A DNA stretch of 64,000 bases, taken from contig CAXTAT010000008.1 of the NCBI GenBank assembly GCA_964242415.1, forward strand, positions 112,729-176,728. The letters run 5' to 3'. The notes beneath the pieces were generated by a model. That model saw nothing but the letters and a program-made list of their open reading frames with translations. It was not told where the DNA came from and ran no database searches. The stretch's first letter is position 1. Each line of letters opens with the position of its first letter. Source of the stretch: DASWOJ01 sp964242415. Lineage in GTDB: Bacteria > Pseudomonadota > Alphaproteobacteria > Acetobacterales > Acetobacteraceae. Positions 34,094 through 42,500 of the stretch are shown one piece after another. Made by a program: the position numbers and the translations under genes.

Positions 34094-35296
34094 ATGCCCG
34101 CCACCCGGCACAACGACCTGCAATCCGCCATCGCCGACGCCACGCGCCAGGTCGAGCCGCACTTGATCGCCGTCCGCCGCGACCTGCACGCCCACCCCGA
34201 GCTGGGATTCGAGGAGGTCCGCACCGCCGGCATCGTCGCCGCCGAGCTGACCCGGCTGGGCATCCCGCACCGCACTGGCGTGGGGCGCACCGGCGTCATC
34301 GGCACGATCACCGGGGGAAGGCCGGGTGCCGGCGGCCGCCCCGGCCCGACGCTCGCCATCCGCGCCGACATGGACGCGCTGCCCATCCACGAGCAGACCG
34401 GGCTGCCGTTCGCCAGCACCGCCCCGGGCCACATGCACGCCTGCGGCCACGACATCCACACCAGCACCCTGCTCGGCGTTGCCGCCGTGCTGCAGGGGAT
34501 GGCGCCGTCGCTGTCCGGCACGGTCCGCCTGCTGTTCCAGCCCGCGGAGGAGACCCTGGGCGGCGCGGCAGCCATGATCGCCGACGGCGCGATGGAGGGC
34601 GTGGACCAGGCGCTGGGCTTCCACAACTACCCCGACATGGCGGTCGGCCGGCTGGGCTTCTGCCGCGGCGCGTGCCTGGCGGCGTCCGACCGGTTCGACA
34701 TCACCGTCGCCGGGCGGTCCGGCCATGCCGCGCACCCCGAGGACGCGGTCGATCCCATCGTCGCCGCCGCCCACCTGGTGACGCAGTTGCAGACGGTGGT
34801 GTCGCGGGAACAGCGCCCGCTGCACCCCTGCGTCGTCACCGTCGGCGCCATCCATGCCGGGACCGTGCACAACATCATCCCCGACGCCTGCCTGGTCCGC
34901 GGCACCGTCCGCACCCTGCACGCCGCGGCGCAGGACGTGGCGGAGGCGGCGATCCGCCGGCTGTGCGCCGGGCTGGAGGTGGGGATGCGGGTGGCGTGCC
35001 GGGTGGAGTACGAGCGCGGCGTCCCGGCGCTGGTGAACGACGACGCGGTGCTGGACCGCACGGTTGCCAGCGTGCGGGCGCAGCTTGGCGACGTGGTGGA
35101 CGAGGGCGAGCCGAGCCTGGGGGGCGAGGACTTCGCCTTCATGGCCAACCTGGCGCCGGCATTCCAGCTCCGGGTCGGTTCCGGCCAGCCGGGGCGGCGG
35201 GACAAGCTGCACAACTCCGCCTATCAGCCGGACGAGGCGTGCATCGGCCTGGGCGTGCAGGCGCTGGCGCGGGCGGCGGCGGACTACCTGCAATAG
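34094..35296 (+). CDS. M20 family amidohydrolase (hippurate hydrolase/amidohydrolase type)
   Basis: 400 residues. LIAVRRDLHAHPELGFEE, IRADMDALPIHEQTGLPFAS, HACGHDIHTSTLLGVA, LLFQPAEETLGGA and the late GEDFAFM motif supply the di-metal ligands and dimerisation domain of M20D amidohydrolases, which release amino acids from N-acyl or N-aryl conjugates. GFHNYPDMAVGRLGF and GTVHNIIPDACLVRGTVRT are also typical. It has no signal peptide, so it is cytoplasmic. The native substrate cannot be chosen from sequence. Confidence 0.92.
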   Translation: MPATRHNDLQSAIADATRQVEPHLIAVRRDLHAHPELGFEEVRTAGIVAAELTRLGIPHRTGVGRTGVIGTITGGRPGAGGRPGPTLAIRADMDALPIHEQTGLPFASTAPGHMHACGHDIHTSTLLGVAAVLQGMAPSLSGTVRLLFQPAEETLGGAAAMIADGAMEGVDQALGFHNYPDMAVGRLGFCRGACLAASDRFDITVAGRSGHAAHPEDAVDPIVAAAHLVTQLQTVVSREQRPLHPCVVTVGAIHAGTVHNIIPDACLVRGTVRTLHAAAQDVAEAAIRRLCAGLEVGMRVACRVEYERGVPALVNDDAVLDRTVASVRAQLGDVVDEGEPSLGGEDFAFMANLAPAFQLRVGSGQPGRRDKLHNSAYQPDEACIGLGVQALARAAADYLQ

Positions 35297-35325
35297 CGCC
35301 GCAGGGAGCCTCCGCCTGATCACCC

Positions 35326-35429
35326 GTCACTGCGAGGAACGCTGGCGACGCAGCAATCCAGGAGTGCCGAACTGAACTTGCCGCCCATGCAGTCCTGGAT
35401 CGCCGCGCCGAAGCCGGCTCGCGATGACG
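35326..35429. repeat. Dispersed palindromic repeat, family B
   Basis: Left end GTCACTGCGAGGAACGCTGG, right end GAAGCCGGCTCGCGATGACG, with CAATCCAGG and CCTGGATCGCC inner arms. It lies just after the M20 gene stop. Confidence 0.8.
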
Positions 35430-35504
35430 GTTGACAAGCGGGTCCGCTAGAGAGGCCGCCGCGTCCAAGAGGGCGAGCAAGGGAGCAGGGACAGGGATTG
35501 CACC

Positions 35505-36449
35505 TTAAGGCGACTGGCCCAGCACCCATCCCTCCCACCGTCTGATCCAGGGATCGTCCGGCACGGTGTCCGCCCGGCGCCCCAGCAGCACCTGGACGAC
35601 GCACAACAGCCCGAGCACGCAATCCAGCCGGTCCTCCCCGGCCGCGTCGGCGCCGAAGCCGCTGGCGAGCCAGGCGTCCAAAGCCGGAGCCGGCCGCAGC
35701 CGCAGCCCCGCCATGCGGTCCCGCAGGGCAGGCGCCAGCGCCAGGCGGTCGGCATGGCGGCGCTTGCTGCCGCCCATACGCAGGCCAAGCTGCCGCATGG
35801 CCTCGGCCGGGTAGGTTTCGGCCACCACGATCTGCCCCGGCTGCCCACGGTGTCCCGTCGCCAGCAGAGGCAGCAGCGCGCCGTCGAAGGGCCACAGGGC
35901 TGGTGGTGCCGGGCCGGCCAAGGCAGGCAGCAGCAGGTCGCGCCAGGCGGTGATGGCGGCCTTGCCGGTCTGGTTGGCGCCCAGGGTCCAGAACAGCGGC
36001 GCCCCGGCCGGGCGGTCGGCGGTGGCGCGGTCGCAGGCGCGGGACAGCCCGGCGGCGCCATCCAGCCCGAGCGCCAGCGCATGGGACAGCCGCGTCATGC
36101 CTCGGGTGCCCCGCATCGGATAGAAGGGCCGGGCCGCCGAAACCTGGTCCAACGCGCCGCACACCTGGAAGAAGCCTGCCCGGTTCGCCAGGCTGTGCAG
36201 GAACGCCGGGAAGTCCGCCGCACCGCCAGCGTGCCGGGCGGCATAGTCGCGCGGCAGGCCGATTGGGAAGTCCACGCCCAACGCGACCGGCGCCCCTCCG
36301 GCCCAGGCCCGCAGCCGTGCCAGCAGGGTGGCGAGATCGCCGACCGGCGTCACCTCCGCCGTCCATCCGCCCACCGTGGGGGTCGCCAGCGCCATCCACC
36401 GCTTGCCGGCGTCCATGCTCCAGTCGGCATGGACGGCGAACGGCGTCAG
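35505..36449 (-). CDS. Predicted RNase H-fold protein (DUF429/COG4328-like)
   Basis: About 314 residues. FAVHADWSMDAGKRWMALA, ALGVDFPIGLPRDYAARH, VVAETYPAEAMRQLGLRMGG and AAGEDRLDCVLGLLCV place acidic residues as in predicted nucleases of the RNase H fold. The first conserved strand contains the likely catalytic Asp, yet no ATG, GTG or TTG lies just before it: a CTG at 36449 overlaps the TGA of the upstream small gene, an ATG at 36416 would cut the motif off, and an ATG at 36566 lies deep inside the upstream gene. The CTG start is a suggestion, and the 5' end is uncertain. Confidence 0.6.
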   Translation of the reverse strand: MTPFAVHADWSMDAGKRWMALATPTVGGWTAEVTPVGDLATLLARLRAWAGGAPVALGVDFPIGLPRDYAARHAGGAADFPAFLHSLANRAGFFQVCGALDQVSAARPFYPMRGTRGMTRLSHALALGLDGAAGLSRACDRATADRPAGAPLFWTLGANQTGKAAITAWRDLLLPALAGPAPPALWPFDGALLPLLATGHRGQPGQIVVAETYPAEAMRQLGLRMGGSKRRHADRLALAPALRDRMAGLRLRPAPALDAWLASGFGADAAGEDRLDCVLGLLCVVQVLLGRRADTVPDDPWIRRWEGWVLGQSP

Positions 36450-36661
36450 AGCGGCTTGTGCGCCCGGTCCAGCAGGCGGCTGATCAGGCCGGGCTTCTTG
36501 GGCGGCGGGGGCGGGGCGGCGGCCTTGGCCTCCTCCGCGGCGCGCTTCTGCTTCAGGTCGAGCCACGCTTCCAGGGTCTTGCCGGCCTTGGCTGCGCGCT
36601 TCTGCTCATAGGCGCGCTGGGCCGGGGTCAGCGTCTTGATGTCAGCCGTCTTATCAGGCAT
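36446..36661 (-). CDS. Small basic conserved protein
   Basis: 71 residues. TLTPAQRAYEQKRAAKAGKT and LEAWLDLKQKRAAEEAK form a charged helix, followed by a run of prolines and a basic tail (GLISRLLDRAHKPL). An GGAG lies about ten bases before ATG 36661. Its stop overlaps the presumed start of the RNase H-fold gene. It is typical of short proteins shared by alphaproteobacteria and has no known role. Confidence 0.6.
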   Translation of the reverse strand: MPDKTADIKTLTPAQRAYEQKRAAKAGKTLEAWLDLKQKRAAEEAKAAAPPPPPKKPGLISRLLDRAHKPL

Positions 36662-36726
36662 GGGGGGGTGCTCCGCTGTTGCCCCTGTTCTGGCCACGTC
36701 GGGGCGTCCGTTCAAGCCTTCGCACC

Positions 36727-37476
36727 TCAAGCCTCGCCACGCCGCCGCATCACCCAGGCGCCCACCGCCCCAAGCCCGGCGTTGATGGCGATCCCCGCCA
36801 CGGACAGCAGCACCAGGGCGGCGAACATGCGCGGGATTTGCAGGCGGTAGCCGGCCTCCAGGATGCGGTAGGCCAGGCCGGACGCGAAACCGCCCGACCC
36901 GGCGACGAACTCCGCCACCACCGCCCCGACCAGCGCCAGCCCGCCCGACACCCGCAGGCCCTGCAGGAACGCCGGCACCGCCGCCGGCAGCCGGAGCAGC
37001 CACAGGGTCTGCCACCGCCCGGCGCCGTTCAGCCGGAACAGGTCCAGCAGCTCCGCAGGGACCGCCGCCAGCCCGGCGGCCGTGTTGGAGAACACGGGGA
37101 AGAACGCCACGATGGTCGCGCACACCACGAGCGACGCGAATGGGTCCCCCACCCAGACGATGATCAGCGGCGCGATGGCCACCACCGGCGTCACCTGCAG
37201 CACCACCGCCCAGGGCAGGATCGCCGCCCGCGCCCAGCGGCTGCCCGCCATCAGCCCCGCCAGCAGCACCCCCAGCACGCAGCTTGCCGCCAGCGCCGTC
37301 GCGGTGACCGCCAGGGTGGACAGCAGGGAGCCGAGCAGCAGCGCCGGGTCGGCCAGGAAGGCGCGCCCGATGGCGGAGGGCCCGGGCAGCACGTAGGACG
37401 GCACCCCGGCCAGGCGCACCCCGGCCTCCCATACCGCAAGGGTGAGCAGGCCGAAGCCGAGCGCGGCGGGGTTCAC
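36727..37476 (-). CDS. ABC transporter permease (SsuC/ThiX-like)
   Basis: 249 residues with about six membrane segments (LGFGLLTLAVWEAGVRLAG, ALAASCVLGVLLAGLMAGS, VVLQVTPVVAIAPLIIVWVG and others). The coupling EAA loop is visible around RLNGAGRWQTLWLLRLPAAV. It belongs to the BPD transporter permease family of taurine/nitrate/pyrimidine importers and is encoded last in the three-gene operon, after the ATPase. Confidence 0.9.
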   Translation of the reverse strand: MNPAALGFGLLTLAVWEAGVRLAGVPSYVLPGPSAIGRAFLADPALLLGSLLSTLAVTATALAASCVLGVLLAGLMAGSRWARAAILPWAVVLQVTPVVAIAPLIIVWVGDPFASLVVCATIVAFFPVFSNTAAGLAAVPAELLDLFRLNGAGRWQTLWLLRLPAAVPAFLQGLRVSGGLALVGAVVAEFVAGSGGFASGLAYRILEAGYRLQIPRMFAALVLLSVAGIAINAGLGAVGAWVMRRRGEA

Positions 37477-37514
37477 GCGGCCCTGCTCATGTGGCTCTGC
37501 TCATGCGATCCGGC

Positions 37515-38309
37515 TCATGCGATGCGGGCCTGCTGCATGGCGTCGCTGATGCGTGCGACCAGGGCGGCGTACGCCGGGTCCTGCCGCCGGTTGCCGGCTG
37601 GCGTCACAGGGCCAGGCTGCAAAGCAGGCTGCGAGGGATCAGGCTGCGAGGGGCCAGGCTGCAAGGGGGACTCGATGACGTCCACGATCCGCCCCGGCCG
37701 CGGGGACATCAGCACGATGCGCGGGGCGAGGAAGGTAGCCTCATAAATGGAGTGCGTGACGAACACCACGCTGCATCCGGCATCGCGCCACAGGGCCAGC
37801 AAGTCCTCCTGCAGGGCATGGCGGGTGAACTCGTCCAGGGCGGCGAAGGGTTCGTCCATCAGCAGCAGGCGCGGCCGGGCCACCAGGCTGCGGGCGATTG
37901 AGACGCGCATCCTCATGCCGCCCGACAGCTCGCGCGGGCGGGCGGCCTCGAAGCCCTGCAGGCCCACCCGGGCCAACGCCGCCCGTGCCGCCGACGCCGA
38001 CGCCGCGGCGGGCTGGCCGCGCAGGCGCAGCGGCAGGCGCACGTTGTCCAACGCCGTCGCCCAGGGCAGCAGCGTCGCGTCCTGGAACACGTAGCCGATG
38101 CTGCCGGGCGGGGGAGGGCCGCCGTCCCAGGCCACCACCCCGCTGTCGGGCCGGTCCAGGCCGGCGATCAGGCGCAGCAGGGTGGTCTTGCCGCAGCCCG
38201 ACGGCCCCAGCAGCGCCACGAAATCCCCGGCGCCGACCCGCAGCGACACCCCCGCCAGCGCCACCGTCCCGTTCGGGAAGCGGCGGCCGGCGTGCTCGAC
38301 CGTCAGCAG
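37515..38309 (-). CDS. ABC transporter ATP-binding protein (SsuB/TauB-like)
   Basis: About 264 residues. Walker A GPSGCGKTT (near residue 33), Q-loop YVFQDATLLPW, signature LSGGMRMRVSIA, Walker B RLLLMDEPFAALD and the VTHSIYEA His are all intact. A Pro/Gln/Ser-rich insert with repeated QPGPSQPDPSQP-like units lies near the C-terminus. The conserved start (LLTVEHAGRRFPNGTVAL) is not preceded by ATG, GTG or TTG; a CTG at 38309, 5 bp after the stop of the binding-protein gene, is the likeliest start, otherwise GTG 38264 would lose the first strand. Confidence 0.88.
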   Translation of the reverse strand: MLTVEHAGRRFPNGTVALAGVSLRVGAGDFVALLGPSGCGKTTLLRLIAGLDRPDSGVVAWDGGPPPPGSIGYVFQDATLLPWATALDNVRLPLRLRGQPAAASASAARAALARVGLQGFEAARPRELSGGMRMRVSIARSLVARPRLLLMDEPFAALDEFTRHALQEDLLALWRDAGCSVVFVTHSIYEATFLAPRIVLMSPRPGRIVDVIESPLQPGPSQPDPSQPALQPGPVTPAGNRRQDPAYAALVARISDAMQQARIA

Positions 38310-38314
38310 GGCCG

Positions 38315-39325
38315 TTACTTCGCCGCCGCGTTGCCGCCGACGAAGCGCAGCGTGTAGGCGCGGCGAGGGTCCATCCCGGCGGGGTACACGCCCTGCGCCG
38401 ACACGGCCTTGAAGAAGTCGCCCCAGCGCGCGTCCGTCATGGCGCCGATGCCGGACTGCACGGCGTCCCCGGACTCGACGATGCCGCGGTCCAGCAACGC
38501 CTGGCGCCCATAGGCCAGCAGGGCGTCGGTCATGTCCGGGTTGTCCCGCTTGATCAGCGCATTGCCCGGCGCCGGGTCGCCATGCAGGTAGGAGCGCCAG
38601 CCTTCGGCGGAGGCGTCGATGAAGCGCTGCACCAAATCCGGCTTCGTCTGCACGAGCCGCGTGCTGGTGGTGAGCAGGCTGGCATAGCCGCTGAACCCCG
38701 CATCGGCCAGCAGGAGCACGACGGGATCGAACCCGCCGGCCTGCCGCACCAGGAACGGCTCCGACCCCAAGTAGCCCTGCTGCACCGCATGCGGGTCGGC
38801 CAGGAAGGGCGCCAGGTTGAAGGTATACGGCCGGATCTGCGCGTCGGTGTAGCCGAAGCGGGCGCGCAGGAAGGTCCACCAGCCCGCGCGGCTGTCGGCA
38901 CCGATCATCACCGGCTGGCCGCGCAGCGCCTCGAAGCTGTCATGGCCCTGGCCGGGGTGGGCCAGCAGCACCGCCGGGTCGCGCTGGAACATGGCGGCGA
39001 CGGAGATGAACGGCAGGTCCTCGCGGACGAAGTTCAGCGCCAGGAAGCTGTTGGACGCCAGGGTGAAGTCAAGCCGCCCGGCCAGCATGAGCTGCGCCTG
39101 GTTCACCTGCGGCCCGCCCTGCCGTATGGCCACCTGCAGGCCATGCCGGGCGTAGATTCCGGTGGCGGCGGCCTGGTAGTAGCCGCCGTACTCGGCCTCG
39201 GCCTGCCAATCCAGGCCGAAGCTGATGCGGTCCGGCGCTGGAGCCTGCGCGGCAGCCGGCTGGGCGGCCAGCGGAGCGGCAAGGGCGAGCGCGGCTAGGA
39301 AGACCAGGCGGACCAGGCGCAACAT
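38315..39325 (-). CDS. ABC transporter substrate-binding protein, NMT1/THI5-like
   Basis: 336 residues from ATG 39325, six bases after a perfect GGAGG. A signal peptide (MLRLVRLVFLAALALAAPLA) directs export. The mature protein opens ISFGLDWQAEAEYGGYYQAA, the diagnostic NMT1/THI5-like start, and continues with GLQVAIRQGGPQVNQAQL and GSEPFLVRQAGG. Homologues bind thiamine precursors, riboflavin or related heterocycles. The ligand cannot be fixed here, as no riboswitch or thiamine gene is adjacent. It is the first gene of the importer operon. Confidence 0.88.
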   Translation of the reverse strand: MLRLVRLVFLAALALAAPLAAQPAAAQAPAPDRISFGLDWQAEAEYGGYYQAAATGIYARHGLQVAIRQGGPQVNQAQLMLAGRLDFTLASNSFLALNFVREDLPFISVAAMFQRDPAVLLAHPGQGHDSFEALRGQPVMIGADSRAGWWTFLRARFGYTDAQIRPYTFNLAPFLADPHAVQQGYLGSEPFLVRQAGGFDPVVLLLADAGFSGYASLLTTSTRLVQTKPDLVQRFIDASAEGWRSYLHGDPAPGNALIKRDNPDMTDALLAYGRQALLDRGIVESGDAVQSGIGAMTDARWGDFFKAVSAQGVYPAGMDPRRAYTLRFVGGNAAAK

Positions 39326-39372
39326 AGGGCCTCCGGCTAGGTTAAGATTTGTCGAACGGCAGAGGATGGGGC

Positions 39373-39708
39373 ATGGCGGTACCTCGGGTAAAGGCGAAGC
39401 TATGGGTGCAGATGGCCCTGCGCATGGGCGACATCGACGGGCGGCCCGGCGCGGTGCTGCGCGGCGGGGACGCCGATGCCGGCGGCGTGCTGGTGGTGCT
39501 GCGCGGGCGGGAGGGCCTGTCCGTGCTGTCCCAGGTGCGGGCCGGGGAGGGTGACGTGTCGTGGATGCGCGCCACCGGCCCGGCGGCAGTGGACCAGGCC
39601 GCCGCCGACGCGTACGTTGCCCGCCAGGTCGGCCGGGACCCGGATTTATGGGTGCTGGAGTTTGAGGCGCCGGATTTGCTGCCACCCTTCGAGGCGCGGA
39701 TCATTTAA
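39373..39708 (+). CDS. DUF1491 family protein
   Basis: 111 residues from ATG 39373 (the frame extends a few codons upstream). VPRVKAKLWVQMALRMGDID, the Gly-rich GGVLVVLRGREGLSVLSQV and DPDLWVLEFEAPDLLPPFEA are the family pattern. DUF1491 proteins are small, cytoplasmic and almost confined to alphaproteobacteria, and their function is unknown. It is divergent from the ABC importer, 47 bp apart. Confidence 0.82.
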   Translation: MAVPRVKAKLWVQMALRMGDIDGRPGAVLRGGDADAGGVLVVLRGREGLSVLSQVRAGEGDVSWMRATGPAAVDQAAADAYVARQVGRDPDLWVLEFEAPDLLPPFEARII

Positions 39709-39763
39709 TCTGGCGTCATGTTGTGTTAGCTCACGGGCATGTGTGGTAATTCTGCGCTGCTCG

Positions 39764-39783
39764 TTGTGGCTTCAAGGCCACAA
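39764..39783 (+). promoter_or_regulatory. Hairpin in the leader of the first OmpA gene
   Basis: TTGTGGC and GCCACAA pair perfectly around TTCAAG, about 140 bp upstream of the ATG, in a 210-bp region that lacks a gene. It could be the end of the DUF1491 transcript or part of a structured 5' leader that affects OmpA mRNA; neither can be shown. Confidence 0.3.
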
Positions 39784-39918
39784 GCGGGGCGTAATCGGCC
39801 ACACCCACCTCGCCTTGGAGGCAAGTGGTGGTAATGTGCATTCACCGAGAGGCGGGGGACGAGTCCCGCAGGCCCCCGGATGCGCTTACGACTAAGTTAT
39901 TCATCGAGGAGAGAAAGA

Positions 39919-41112
39919 ATGAAGCTCCGCAGAGCGCTACTGGCCGCGACTGTTCTAGCCGCCCCTGTAGCTGCCAAGGCTGAGGCGATTGACGGCCTTT
40001 ACATCGGCGCCGGCGCTGGCGCCAACTTCCTGCAAGACCAGTCGATTACGGGCGTTGGCTATCCGCAAGCGAATGGCAGGTTCGTCCCGAACCTGCGCGG
40101 CATCGGCAGCAACGCGACGGAGAGGACCGACGTCGGGTTCGTCGGCCTCGGCAGCGTCGGCTATGGCTTGGGCAACGGCCTGCGCTTCGAGGTCGAGGGC
40201 AGCTATCGTCAGAACAAGTTCAAGTCCATCTCGGGCGCCACGAACAGCTCGCCTGCCGGAACCTTCACCAATCATCTGAGCGGCGGCGGCGACGAGCATA
40301 AGTACGCCGGAATGGTGAACGTGCTGTATGACTTCGACCCGAACGTGCTGGGCCTCGGCGGCTTCATCCCGTTCCCGGTCACGCCTTATGTCGGCGTCGG
40401 CGCCGGCTACGCCTACGCGCAGGACGCGAACGCCCGGTTCTACGGCAACGGCGGGCCGGTCGTCGGGCAGCCAGGCGGCTTCAACTCGCTGCTGCGCTCC
40501 ACCAATGGCCAGGGCTCGTTTGCCTACCAGGCGATCATCGGCGCGGCCTTCCCGATCCCCGCGGTGCCGGGCCTGGCCGTCACGGCCGAGTACCGCTTCA
40601 TGGGCCTGGCCGAGACCCGCAACTACAACTTCCAGTACTTTGCGCCGGGGGTGGCGACCCGCGCCAACGTCCGGCTCGACAGCAACTCGGACCTGAACCA
40701 CAGCGTCCTGCTGGGTCTACGCTACGCCTTCAACGCGGCGCCGCCGCCGGTCATCGCCGCTCCGCCGCCGGCGCCGCCGCAGAACCGCACCTACTTGGTG
40801 TTCTTCGACTGGGACCGTGCGGACCTGACCAACCGGGCGCGGCAGATCATTGCCGAGGCGGCGCAGGCGACGACACGGGTGCAGACGACGCGCATCGAGG
40901 TGTCGGGCTACACCGACAGCTCGGGCACGGCGCGTTACAACCAGGGCCTGTCGATCCGCCGGGCGCAGAACGTGTCGGCTGAGCTGGTGCGGCTTGGCGT
41001 GCCGCGGCAGGCGATCACCGTGCAGGGCTTCGGCGAGACGCGCCAGTTGGTGCCGACCGCCAACGGCGTGCGCGAGCCGCAGAACCGCCGGGTCGAGATC
41101 GTCCTGCGCTAA
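39919..41112 (+). CDS. OmpA-family outer-membrane protein, first copy
   Basis: 397 residues from ATG 39919, preceded by GAGGAGAG. A signal peptide (MKLRRALLAATVLAAPVAA) leads to an N-terminal beta-barrel (about 25-270) with GLYIGAGAGANFLQD and alternating strands ending LLGLRYAF. A proline-rich hinge (PPPVIAAPPPAPPQ) joins it to an OmpA/MotB peptidoglycan-binding domain (about 290-397): VFFDWDRADLTNRAR, VSGYTDSSG, YNQGLSIRRAQNV and PQNRRVEI. It anchors the outer membrane to peptidoglycan. A close relative with a different barrel lies 224 bp downstream. Confidence 0.93.
   Translation: MKLRRALLAATVLAAPVAAKAEAIDGLYIGAGAGANFLQDQSITGVGYPQANGRFVPNLRGIGSNATERTDVGFVGLGSVGYGLGNGLRFEVEGSYRQNKFKSISGATNSSPAGTFTNHLSGGGDEHKYAGMVNVLYDFDPNVLGLGGFIPFPVTPYVGVGAGYAYAQDANARFYGNGGPVVGQPGGFNSLLRSTNGQGSFAYQAIIGAAFPIPAVPGLAVTAEYRFMGLAETRNYNFQYFAPGVATRANVRLDSNSDLNHSVLLGLRYAFNAAPPPVIAAPPPAPPQNRTYLVFFDWDRADLTNRARQIIAEAAQATTRVQTTRIEVSGYTDSSGTARYNQGLSIRRAQNVSAELVRLGVPRQAITVQGFGETRQLVPTANGVREPQNRRVEIVLR
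40772..41041 (+). repeat. 270-bp exact duplicate inside OmpA gene 1
   Basis: This stretch covers the hinge end and most of the OmpA domain and is base-for-base identical to 42088-42357 in the second gene, including third codon positions. The final 70 bp differ by only a few bases. Confidence 0.95.
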
Positions 41113-41142
41113 GCCGGACCGTCTCAACGCTGCTGCAAGGGG

Positions 41143-41171
41143 GGCCGGTCCGCGGATGTGGGCCGGCCTTT
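41143..41171 (+). terminator. Likely terminator after OmpA gene 1
   Basis: GGCCGGTCC pairs with GGGCCGGCC (one G-T wobble) and is followed by TTTCTC. The stem is strong, the T-run weak. Confidence 0.5.
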
Positions 41172-41336
41172 CTCGTATCGTTTGCTGTAGCGCATTGGCC
41201 ACACGTCGCCATAATGCCCGGCGGCGCATACCCAGGAACCGCCCGGCAGCATTATCTTGCTGATTGAGGCGGCTATGCTGTCATGAAGCGGGGTTGCCAC
41301 CGAGTTGGCACGCCCGCCGGACGAACAGGAGACCCT

Positions 41337-42428
41337 ATGATCCGCTCGACCCTGCTGGCCGCCACCATGCTCGCCGCGACGGCCATGCCCATCCTGCTGG
41401 GGAGCGCCGCGCAGGCGCAACCGGTGACGGGGCTGTATATCGGCGGTGCGGGCGGCGCGAACTTCATGCAGCGCGAGTTCAACCAGGTCTATCACCTGAA
41501 CGGCGGCCCCCGCACGCTCGACCGCGGGCAGACCTCGTTCGGCACCGGCGCGGCCGGCGTGGCCAGCGTCGGCTACGGGTTCGGCAACGGCCTGCGGGTC
41601 GAGGCGGAGGGCGATTACCGCTACAACAGCATCGACCGCAGCCGCACGCTCGGAGTGCTGGCGACGCAGGGGCGGGAGGAGAAGTATGGCGGCATGGTCA
41701 ACGCGTTGTTCGACCTGGACGTCCGCAGCCCCTACGTGTTCCCCTACGTCGGCGCGGGCGCGGGCTATTCCTGGGTGGACCGGCGGACCTATGAGACGCT
41801 TGGCAACTCCCCCGTCGTGACCAAGGGCGTGGATAGCAGCTTCGCCTACCAGGCCATCGCCGGGCTGTCGTTCCCGGTCCCGCCAGTGGTCGGCCTGTCG
41901 GTGACGGCAGAGTACCGCTACTTCGCGCTGGCCGATCAGCGCCAGTTTGGCCTGCGGGTGAATAGCCCGCTGCCGGGGAGCGGGCGGGTTACGATCTCGG
42001 ACAACTACAACCACAGCCTGATGCTCGGGCTGCGCTATGCCTTCAATGTGGCCCCGCCGCCGGTGGAGGCCCCGCCGGCCCCAATCCCGCCGCCGCAGAA
42101 CCGCACCTACTTGGTGTTCTTCGACTGGGACCGTGCGGACCTGACCAACCGGGCGCGGCAGATCATTGCCGAGGCGGCGCAGGCGACGACACGGGTGCAG
42201 ACGACGCGCATCGAGGTGTCGGGCTACACCGACAGCTCGGGCACGGCGCGTTACAACCAGGGCCTGTCGATCCGCCGGGCGCAGAACGTGTCGGCTGAGC
42301 TGGTGCGGCTTGGCGTGCCGCGGCAGGCGATCACCGTGCAGGGCTTCGGCGAGACGCACCAGTTGGTGCCAACGGCCCATGGCGTGCGCGAGCCGCAGAA
42401 CCGCCGGGTCGAGATCGTCCTGCGCTGA
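41337..42428 (+). CDS. OmpA-family outer-membrane protein, second copy
   Basis: 363 residues. ATG 41337 is preceded by AGGAG five bases away. A signal peptide (IRSTLLAATMLAATAMPILL) leads to an eight-strand-type barrel (about 30-235: GLYIGGAGGANFMQREFNQV, GYGFGNGLRVEAEGDYRY, LMLGLRYAFN), a proline-rich hinge and the OmpA/MotB domain (about 255-363). The barrel differs clearly from gene 1, whereas the C-terminal domain is identical but for a few residues near the end. It is terminated by a strong hairpin at 42449. Confidence 0.93.
   Translation: MIRSTLLAATMLAATAMPILLGSAAQAQPVTGLYIGGAGGANFMQREFNQVYHLNGGPRTLDRGQTSFGTGAAGVASVGYGFGNGLRVEAEGDYRYNSIDRSRTLGVLATQGREEKYGGMVNALFDLDVRSPYVFPYVGAGAGYSWVDRRTYETLGNSPVVTKGVDSSFAYQAIAGLSFPVPPVVGLSVTAEYRYFALADQRQFGLRVNSPLPGSGRVTISDNYNHSLMLGLRYAFNVAPPPVEAPPAPIPPPQNRTYLVFFDWDRADLTNRARQIIAEAAQATTRVQTTRIEVSGYTDSSGTARYNQGLSIRRAQNVSAELVRLGVPRQAITVQGFGETHQLVPTAHGVREPQNRRVEIVLR
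42088..42357 (+). repeat. 270-bp exact duplicate inside OmpA gene 2
   Basis: Identical to 40772-41041. The copies are direct repeats 1316 bp apart, so unequal crossover between them would delete or duplicate one barrel. Confidence 0.95.
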
Positions 42429-42448
42429 CCACCCGGCTGTTCCATGCG

Positions 42449-42478
42449 AAAGGGGGCCTTGCGGCCCCCTTATTTATT
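42449..42478 (+). terminator. Rho-independent terminator after OmpA gene 2
   Basis: AAGGGGGCC and GGCCCCCTT pair perfectly around a TTGC loop and are followed by ATTTATT, 20 bp after the stop codon. Confidence 0.85.
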
Positions 42479-42500
42479 GCTGGGCGGTGCAGCGGCCGCG

